A stretch of 20,807 nucleotides of DNA from an uncultured Eubacteriales bacterium. Its GTDB lineage: Bacteria > Bacillota > Clostridia > Christensenellales > QALW01. The position numbers and the translations under genes were made by a program. Shown piece after piece: positions 16,180-20,807 of the stretch (within the stretch, counting starts at the first letter, position 1; every line of letters begins with the position of its first letter). The stretch spans positions 1 to 20,807 of the forward strand of contig URYI01000023.1 of assembly GCA_900552055.1 (NCBI GenBank), read 5' to 3'. The notes beneath the pieces were generated by a model. It saw only the letters and a program-made list of their open reading frames with translations, was not told the DNA's origin and did no database searches.

Positions 16180-16332
16180 TGACAAGGGCGTATACGGTCA
16201 GGACAGGGCTGTTTCCGTGTCCTGCTGTGTTGCTTTTCGCTCCGGGTACTGAACGTACACCCATTGACGATGACGCAGAAAATGCCGAAATCAGACCGCT
16301 GGAGACGTGTATCCCCTTGCCAATTTAGGGTA
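16170..16332. mobile_element. MITE-like element, 163 bp, 19-bp terminal inverted repeats
   Basis: The left end TACCCTAAATTGACAAGGG (16170-16188) and the right end (16314-16332) are inverted repeats that match at 18 of 19 positions. Both ends start with TA, consistent with a TA target duplication as for IS630/Tc1-mariner elements. There is no coding capacity. An internal CAGGACA/TGTCCTG hairpin follows the left end. A second, partial copy in inverted orientation lies at 1-55. The outer bases differ from those of the IS630 element at 19725-20738, so the mobilising transposase is not shown to be that one. Confidence 0.75.
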
Positions 16333-16457
16333 CGTCTTCAGAATAGTAAATAGGGCTCTTTTGCCATAGGTTTTTACAATTTGCTTATACCCTGAAATAT
16401 GCGATGGCCTGCGGTGTTTACAGTGGGAGCTTGCAAATTGAATGAACCCTTAGTATA

Positions 16458-16916
16458 TTATTTGCGTTTTTTGTAGACAATGATTTCAGGATCGGATCCG
16501 TTGTCGCCATATTCACAGACTAATAAATAATTTTCATCTGCTGTAAGCCCATAGCATCTGCTGCCCTTCTTTTTGCAAAGCTGGTTTCCAAGATAAATTC
16601 GGCTGTCGTCCCAGAATTTTATTTTTTGTCCGCCGGGAAGGGTATATTCGAGGTTGATATAAGAACCTTTTAGGGCATTTAAGTCTGTAACTTTTTCCAT
16701 ATCTTCAATATTCAATGCGTTAAATTCAGCAATCAGCTGCTCCTTAAGATGGCAGGGACCTTCAAAGAAGCTGCCGCAGTTTTTACAGCCTTTATTATCA
16801 TGGCACGCAGCAATAATGCATGAACCTCCAAACGGACGTCCGTGGGTTTCAGCACAGCCGCCGCACTCATTTTTCAACCCGCATTTGCCGCAGTCTAATC
16901 CGCACAATGCATTCAT
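16458..16916 (-). CDS. Cysteine-rich DUF3795-type protein
   Basis: 152 aa. The N-terminal third is cysteine-rich: C5, C9, C12, C18, C21, C33, C38, C44, C47 and C55, beginning CGLDCGKC and including CGGC and CKNC. This is the pattern of DUF3795 proteins, small cytoplasmic proteins with predicted metal or iron-sulphur sites and no established function. The C-terminal part (KFWDDSRIYLGN to the end) is an all-beta-looking region without known motifs. The start is ATG 16916, 9 nt after GGAG (16926-16929). The ATG at 16925 directly abuts that ribosome site and is unlikely. A promoter fits at 16989-17017. The gene stands alone, divergent from the broken lipoprotein gene. Confidence 0.75.
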   Translation of the reverse strand: MNALCGLDCGKCGLKNECGGCAETHGRPFGGSCIIAACHDNKGCKNCGSFFEGPCHLKEQLIAEFNALNIEDMEKVTDLNALKGSYINLEYTLPGGQKIKFWDDSRIYLGNQLCKKKGSRCYGLTADENYLLVCEYGDNGSDPEIIVYKKRK

Positions 16917-16988
16917 AGATGCCATCTCCGTTCTTTTTATATTTATTCATTAAGTCGATCTGTACAATCCTATGACAAGAATAAACAA

Positions 16989-17017
16989 ATTTTATATCGG
17001 AAGTTTTATTTTGTCAA
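16989..17017 (-). promoter_or_regulatory. Promoter of the DUF3795-type gene
   Basis: On the minus strand, TTGACA (17017-17012), a 17-nt spacer and TAAAAT (16994-16989) lie about 70 nt upstream of the start codon. The -35 is perfect and the -10 has one deviation. Confidence 0.65.
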
Positions 17018-17080
17018 TAAACAGGGCGCTGACAATCAACGGGTGTTATAAAAAAGAAAAGGGCTTATGTAAGAAGTTAT

Positions 17081-17109
17081 TTGCTGTTTTTATTCCGGCG
17101 TGCTATAGT
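17081..17109 (+). promoter_or_regulatory. Promoter of the broken lipoprotein gene
   Basis: TTGCTG (17081-17086), a 17-nt spacer and TATAGT (17104-17109), 20 nt before the ATG at 17130. It is a reasonable sigma-A match, so the broken gene may still be transcribed. Confidence 0.5.
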
Positions 17110-17129
17110 GGGGGTCAGGCGGTGATTAT

Positions 17130-17539
17130 ATGAAAAAGATATTGTCTTTATTAATTGTTTTGGCTGCGTTTTTTTCTCTTTCTGCCTGTTCTGGGGGAAT
17201 TAAATGGGGGGAAGCAAAGGTTTATATAAATGAATTTTTGATGCGGTAGAGAATAAAGATTACGAATTGGCTGTTTCGTATCTTCATCCAGAATATCCTT
17301 TGGAGCTTGCCAAATTCTTTGAGTGGCTGGAAAATGAAAAGGGCTATGATTGTTCCAATATTCAAATAGATAAACATACCGGGTTTTCTTCATCCTACTA
17401 TGATAGTACAGTGGGCGTCTCGGCGTATACCCTGCAAATGGATGTTTTGCTAAGCGGTGTAAGTATTTCAATGGCAATAGAAATAGTCAAAAATGATAAC
17501 GGGTATCGGCACAGCCACATAAGGCGGTATTTTATATAA
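17130..17539 (+). pseudogene. Small lipoprotein gene broken by a 1-nt frameshift
   Basis: The first frame (17130-17249) encodes a lipoprotein signal peptide, MKKILSLLIVLAAFFSLSAC, and continues SGGIKWGEAKVYINEF before a TAG at 17247. The downstream frame then continues FDAVENKDYELAVSYL to the stop at 17539. The two join at a run of five Ts (17235-17239). Six Ts would restore the reading INEFFDAVENKDY, giving a protein of about 136 aa. The mature part is reminiscent of small DUF-type lipoproteins with an alpha/beta fold, but I do not recognise the family. GGCGGTGA precedes the ATG. A sequencing or assembly error at the T run is the main alternative. Confidence 0.65.
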
Positions 17540-17735
17540 TGCACTGCGCTGTGTCCAAACGGCGCTTGCTCTGACGGGCAAGTTAAGTTTCCTTGTGGCA
17601 GTTGAAGTTGCTTTGCAGTGAAGCTTGTTGCGCAATGGCTTTGCGGCAAATTTAACTTCGTATTTGACAAATACCTCACTGTAATTTATTACAGCTTCAC
17701 TTCAAACCGAAGGTTTAAAACTTCACCAAATAAGA
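17540..17735. repeat. Cluster of small hairpins joined by GAAG/CTTC-type linkers
   Basis: Several short inverted repeats follow one another: CTTGC/GCAAG near 17567-17585, TTGCGCAA near 17628, GTATTTGACAAATAC (17660-17674), CTGTAAT/ATTACAG (17679-17694) and AAACC/GGTTT around GAA near 17704. On the minus strand the linkers read GTGAAG, GAAGTGAAG and GAAGTTAAATTTGCC. Outer arms AAGTTAAGTTT and AAATTTAACTT also face each other. It looks like a decayed interspersed repeat of a kind seen in Clostridia. No gene is seen here. Confidence 0.45.
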
Positions 17736-17795
17736 TACAACTCGAAAAAGAATTCTTTTGTTTTTCTTCGAGTGGCTTTGTTTTATGCCGTAGCA

Positions 17796-17835
17796 GCAAG
17801 CGGGGAATTTGTACGGCCAATTCCCGGCTTGCTTT
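17796..17835 (+). terminator. Strong hairpin, terminator-like or repeat
   Basis: A 14-nt arm, GCAAGCGGGGAATT (17796-17809), pairs with AATTCCCGGCTTGC (17819-17832) with one mismatch and a 9-nt loop, followed by TTT. It could end transcription from the broken lipoprotein gene or belong to the repeat cluster next to it. Confidence 0.4.
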
Positions 17836-17956
17836 ATAGAAATACTTCCTTATCGGAGATGCCTGACGGCATTTATAATTTAGACATTTAAATATAATTT
17901 TGAAAATTTTAAATTTTGGCATAGAATTGTATATCTTTTTATATCTAAATATAAAT

Positions 17957-17990
17957 AAATCCGAACCTTTTATAGATTCGGATTTTATTA
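17957..17990 (-). terminator. Terminator downstream of the phosphoribosyltransferase gene
   Basis: AAATCCGAA (17957-17965) pairs with TTCGGATTT (17977-17985), 9 bp with an 11-nt loop. T-rich DNA follows on both strands, so it may work in both directions. It lies 30-60 nt past the stop of the minus-strand gene. Confidence 0.65.
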
Positions 17991-18019
17991 TTATATAAAA
18001 TTGTGCCGGGGTAACTGCT

Positions 18020-18583
18020 TTAATGTTCCTTAGGAGTTCCGTCCGGGTTGAATAAAGGCAGATAAGCCAGATATTTTATATCGTCACGGTATTTTGCATC
18101 TCCCTCGGCTATTATTGCCATACGCCCGGCAATGGTGCCTCCAGATTGCTTCACAAGCTTTTCCACTGCGCGCAGGCTTTCTCCGGTGCTGATAACATCA
18201 TCTATTATGAGCACGCGCTTGCCTTTCATCAATTCAACATCTTCGCTGTCTATATAAAGCATTTGCTTTTTAGCCGTTGTGATGGAGGTTACTTCGGTTG
18301 ACACAACATTTTTCATATAAAGCTTGGGGGCCTTGCGTGCGATAAGATACTTATTTTCTCCCGATTGACGCGCCATTTCATAAACCAAAGGTATGCCTTT
18401 TGATTCAGCGGTGATCATAATATCGTGCTCAGGAGCCAGTTTTAACAACGCTTTTGCGGAATTGACCGTTAATTCCACATCACCGAAAATTACAAAGGCT
18501 CCTATATAGAGCTCGTCCGAAACTTTGCACAGAGGAAGCTGTCTTTTCAGGCCGGCAACCTCTATTTCATAATATTGTTCCAT
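18020..18583 (-). CDS. Phosphoribosyltransferase (adenine/purine PRTase-like)
   Basis: 187 aa, type I PRTase fold. The PRPP-binding motif is VLIIDDVISTGESL (residues 124-137), with the paired Asp128-Asp129 and the Ser-Thr-Gly loop. Upstream, ITAESKGIPLVYEMAR resembles the AESRGF region of adenine phosphoribosyltransferases, and YLIARKAPKLY is like their ARK(P)-type hood segment. It probably salvages a purine base or acts as a PRPP-binding regulator; the exact base cannot be read from sequence, and no purine riboswitch is visible upstream. The start is ATG 18583 with GGAGGA before it. A good promoter lies at 18667-18694. It is a single-gene unit with its own terminator. Confidence 0.85.
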   Translation of the reverse strand: MEQYYEIEVAGLKRQLPLCKVSDELYIGAFVIFGDVELTVNSAKALLKLAPEHDIMITAESKGIPLVYEMARQSGENKYLIARKAPKLYMKNVVSTEVTSITTAKKQMLYIDSEDVELMKGKRVLIIDDVISTGESLRAVEKLVKQSGGTIAGRMAIIAEGDAKYRDDIKYLAYLPLFNPDGTPKEH

Positions 18584-18666
18584 TATTAAATCCTCCCTGC
18601 AATTTTTTCAGCTGTCTCAAGGCTAAAATGCATGATTTTGTTGAAATATTAAAACCCTGAATTTTT

Positions 18667-18694
18667 ATTATAGCATTATTTCTTTAGAATGCAA
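18667..18694 (-). promoter_or_regulatory. Promoter of the phosphoribosyltransferase gene
   Basis: On the minus strand, TTGCAT (18694-18689), a 16-nt spacer and a perfect TATAAT (18672-18667). The leader to the start codon is about 80 nt with no recognised riboswitch. Confidence 0.65.
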
Positions 18695-18724
18695 GTCCAA
18701 TTCTTTATAGAGCATAAAGTTTTT

Positions 18725-19724
18725 TGTAGAGCTACAATACATCTTGGACAGTAGAGATCAAAAAAGCGGATAAAAAGTAGAAGGACAGAGCCTTCATAGG
18801 GTATAGTTAAGTTACCACACACAACAAACCCAAAAAAGGAGTTCTGTCCCTTATGAGTAAGAGTATAACACAGGATATGAAGTACCGGCAATCCCTCATG
18901 CAATATGCAGCTAAATATGGCGTGAGCCGTGCGAGCCGGAAATACAACAAAAGCCGGTCGTATATCTACTACTGGAAGGCACGCTGGGATGGAAGTGTGG
19001 CGTCTCTGGCCTGCCAGTCCAGACGTCCGCACCACCACCCAAACCAGCACACCGAAGCGGAACTGAAGCTCATCCGAGACATGCGGAGGCGGAATCCCAC
19101 GCTGGGAATGGTAGAACTCTGGCACCGGCTTCGCAAACGTGGGTATACCCGCTGTCCGGAAAGTCTGTTCCGGGTCATGCGCAAGCTGGGGATGTTCCCG
19201 CAGCCAAAGGTCAAAGCAACCTACAAGGCAAAGCCATACGAACAGATGCAGTATCCCGGCCAGCGTGTTCAGGTAGATGTGAAAGTGGTGCCGCTGAAAT
19301 GCCTGACAAACCCGGAAGAACGGCTATACCAGTATACGGCGATCGACGAATATACACGCCTGCGTTATCTGGGCGCATACCCAGAACAAAGCACTTACTC
19401 TTCCGCTGATTTCCTGGAGAAAATGGTGGCATGGTTCAAACGCCGTGGTGTGCGGGTAGAGTGCGTGCAGACAGACAATGGTATTGAGTTTACCAACCGT
19501 TTTTCGACCAACAAGAAGGACCGGCTCACACGCTTTGAGCTGACCGCCGCACGCCTTGGGATCCGGCACAAGCTGATCCGTCCCTACACACCTCGCCACA
19601 ACGGCAAAGTAGAACGCAGCCACCGCGAAGACCAGAAGAGATTCTACGACACACATCGTTTCTTCTCTCTTGCCGATTTTGGTGTGCAGCGAGCTGCACA
19701 CCAAAATCGTTCCAACAACTTATT
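18725..19724 (+). mobile_element. IS481-like insertion sequence, truncated on the right
   Basis: The element contains one integrase-type gene. The left boundary is tentative: a TGTAGAGCTACA sequence at 18725 begins AT-poor foreign DNA just after the phosphoribosyltransferase promoter. No right end was found, because the gene runs into the IS630 element at about 19725. GGACAGA (18783-18789) can pair with TCTGTCC (18843-18849) around the transposase ribosome site, which could restrain expression. Confidence 0.55.
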
Positions 19725-19740
19725 TATAGCAATCCAATAA
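18853..19740 (+). pseudogene. IS481-like transposase (integrase core), 3' truncated
   Basis: An open frame of 295 aa. It has an N-terminal helix-turn-helix (about residues 12-45, YAAKYGVSRASRKYNKS), a linker, and an rve integrase core with D142 (VQVDVKVV), D208 (VQTDNGIEF) and E254 (NGKVERSH) as the DDE triad. The last family-like residues are AAHQNRSNN (281-289). Homologues normally continue with a PMRPL-type segment and a C-terminal tail; here the frame enters the IS630 end and stops, so it is truncated. The gene uses ATC for Ile and is richer in GC-ending codons than the dcw genes, which points to a recent arrival. GGAG lies about 11 nt before the ATG. Confidence 0.8.
19674..19709. repeat. 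17-bp perfect inverted repeat inside the transposase gene
   Basis: CGATTTTGGTGTGCAGC (19674-19690) and its exact complement (19693-19709) flank the two bases GA. The hairpin encodes part of DFGVQRAAHQNR. Family members usually have a hydrophobic residue where Arg280 stands, so the perfect symmetry may have arisen by template-switch correction of an imperfect palindrome. Confidence 0.75.
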
Positions 19741-19741
19741 A

Positions 19742-20356
19742 TTATTGCACATATCCACACGCACGAAACCACCCAATACAATCGGATATGTGAATGGAAG
19801 AAAAAGCTTTCTCGATGGCTTCGGGTAATAGGTCTGCAGCACGTACTTTTTGCTTCCTCATATTGGCTTTGATTTTTGACCACATATTTTCAATCGGATT
19901 ATAGTCCGGGCTATATGGCGGAAGATATAAATATTGTATATGCTTCTCGTCTAAAAGATTCTTCACCACCTTTGCATGATGGGAACGCATATTGTCCATC
20001 ACAACAATGTCATCAGGGCTTAATGTCGGAAATAAATCGGATTTTAGGTAGCTTTCAAACCGTTCAGCTGTGGTGCCTCCCTGATACGTGGTGTAGATAC
20101 AGGAACCATCCAGGCGTATGGAGGACAGAATCGTTGTCGTGGCCGGAGTGTTTAATGGGGTGCTGTCAGCCGCCCGCTGATTCTTCTTGGCCCGTGCATA
20201 ACGTCTGGTCATGTCCGTATTGATTCCGCTTTCATCGAGAAACACAAGGTGCTTTGCGCCGTTCTCCGGAATACGTTGCTGCCAGTTTTTCCGTTTCGAT
20301 TGAATGTCGGGGACGCTCCTGTTCCGAAGCATGAAGGGATTTCTTCTTATAGACAT
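19742..20356 (-). CDS. IS630 transposase, C-terminal DDE part (second frame)
   Basis: An open frame of 204 aa whose useful part starts at about 20308 (DIQSKRKNWQQRIPENG). It carries the DDE catalytic residues of the IS630/Tc1 superfamily: Asp in VFLDESGIN, Asp in IVVMDNMRSHH, and Glu in PDYNPIENMWSKIK. It needs the upstream frame for DNA binding. The nominal ATG at 20356 lies within the first frame and has no ribosome site, so expression would require frameshifting. It ends inside the left terminal repeat of the element. Confidence 0.75.
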   Translation of the reverse strand: MSIRRNPFMLRNRSVPDIQSKRKNWQQRIPENGAKHLVFLDESGINTDMTRRYARAKKNQRAADSTPLNTPATTTILSSIRLDGSCIYTTYQGGTTAERFESYLKSDLFPTLSPDDIVVMDNMRSHHAKVVKNLLDEKHIQYLYLPPYSPDYNPIENMWSKIKANMRKQKVRAADLLPEAIEKAFSSIHISDCIGWFRACGYVQ

Positions 20357-20669
20357 ATCCCAGTTTTAAAACAGCTTGCCGGACGGTTTCATCACTGACC
20401 TTCAGTTGGAGGGTATCCATGATTTCATTGATTGTAATATCCGGCTGTTGTTGGATTAAGTTGTCAATATGAACGATATCGTCATTGGAAAGGACAGGTT
20501 TGCGTCCACGCAGAGAGGTACGGGTTTCCACAGAACCGGTCATTTCCATCTGCTTGCGTAAACGGTAAATCGTACTTGTGTTTACTGAAAAGCATTCGGC
20601 TATTTCCTTGACAGGAATATGACGATTAAGGGCTTGGATAATTAAACGTCTTTCTTCATTGTGTAACAT
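20232..20669 (-). CDS. IS630 transposase, N-terminal DNA-binding part (first frame)
   Basis: 145 aa from the ATG at 20669, with AGAGGTG upstream (an in-frame GTG at 20678 lies in the ribosome site). The first 120 residues contain a homeodomain-like helix-turn-helix (ALNRHIPVKEIAECFSVNTS) and a second winged-helix part (GRKPVLSNDDIVHIDNL, then SDETVRQAVLKLGYVYKKK). After ERP the frame departs from the family. The family sequence continues in the other frame at a run of four Cs on the minus strand (20312-20309). Losing one C, or a +1 ribosomal shift at CCC-C, joins the two into one transposase of about 311 aa. Confidence 0.75.
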   Translation of the reverse strand: MLHNEERRLIIQALNRHIPVKEIAECFSVNTSTIYRLRKQMEMTGSVETRTSLRGRKPVLSNDDIVHIDNLIQQQPDITINEIMDTLQLKVSDETVRQAVLKLGYVYKKKSLHASEQERPRHSIETEKLAATYSGERRKAPCVSR

Positions 20670-20807
20670 AACTTTCACCTCTACCTTTAATCATAGGGCC
20701 TTTGTCAAGTTTGTGCGTCATTTATCTGGGGTGCTATAAATTCTGTTTTTTGAAATTTAAAATCAATAAATTATGGCAAACACAGAAACCAATCAAGACA
20801 AGTTAAA

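Larger units (their letters stand above)
19725..20738 (-). mobile_element. IS630-family insertion sequence
   Basis: About 1.0 kb. The two ends share imperfect inverted repeats of about 30 bp: the left reads TTTATAGCAATCCAATAAAT inward from 19723, and the right, on the minus strand, TTTATAGCACCCCAGATAAA inward from 20740. Both junctions carry TA, the target duplicated by IS630/Tc1-type transposases. It holds one transposase gene read on the minus strand in two overlapping frames, and its stop codon lies in the left terminal repeat. It is inserted in the 3' part of the IS481-like transposase gene. Confidence 0.8.

Noticed and set aside
17618..17922. Short frames on both strands in the hairpin-rich region
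   Set aside because: They cross the inverted repeats, have no ribosome sites, and their composition follows the repeats.
18584..18700. Purine riboswitch upstream of the phosphoribosyltransferase
   Set aside because: The leader is only about 80 nt and AT-rich, and I see none of the three-helix purine aptamer pattern.
19725..20738. IS630 here as the parent of the MITE at 16170-16332
   Set aside because: Both use TA ends and share a TTGACAA stretch near one end, but the outermost terminal bases differ (TATAGCA versus TACCCTA), so parentage is not supported.
20773..20807. ATG-started frame at the right edge (begins MANTETNQDK)
   Set aside because: Only 11 codons are in the window and no ribosome site precedes it. 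It may be a gene start outside the IS630 but cannot be supported.

Overview
The window is a chromosomal segment from a low-to-mid GC Gram-positive bacterium, most likely an uncultured or gut-type member of the Clostridia. The evidence is the gene order of a Firmicutes dcw (division and cell wall) cluster, a SpoVD-like class B PBP with a single C-terminal PASTA domain, a MurE carrying the DNPR motif of meso-diaminopimelate enzymes, strong Shine-Dalgarno sites with two TTG starts, and Clostridia-type accessory genes and insertion sequences. The core genes use the Ile codon ATA very heavily. The transposase genes at the right end do not, which marks them as foreign.

Layout. Positions 1-223 hold the end of a MITE-like repeat, a hairpin and the promoter of the cluster, with phased AAAGTGG-like repeats that look like an MraZ operator. 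Positions 224-11977 are a same-strand cluster: mraZ, rsmH, ftsL-like, spoVD/ftsI-like, murE, mraY, murD, ftsW, murA, ftsQ/divIB. After a 309-nt spacer with a possible second promoter come ftsA and ftsZ (12287-14801), closed by a hairpin. Together these genes make the lipid-linked peptidoglycan precursor up to lipid I (MurA, MurD, MurE, MraY), the septal synthase (FtsW plus class B PBP, with FtsL and FtsQ) and the cytoskeletal ring (FtsA, FtsZ). murF, murG, murC and murB are absent. The place where murG usually sits is a 333-nt gap without a gene. The spoIIGA-sigE-sigG genes that often follow ftsZ in spore formers are also absent.

Positions 14802-15600 contain no convincing protein gene. They do contain a compact GC-rich block (15312-15488) in AT-rich flanks that folds into a closing stem around three helices. 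This is the best candidate in the window for an undescribed element, a structured non-coding RNA of undetermined strand.

Positions 15601-18700 are accessory: a copper-amine-oxidase-N-domain lipoprotein (-), a complete 163-bp MITE-like element whose end is repeated in inverted orientation at positions 1-55, a cysteine-rich DUF3795-type protein (-), a frameshifted lipoprotein gene (+), a run of small hairpins, and a phosphoribosyltransferase (-).

Positions about 18725 to 20738 are nested insertion sequences. An IS481-like integrase gene is cut short where an IS630-family element is inserted. The IS630 transposase itself is split by a shift at a C4 run.
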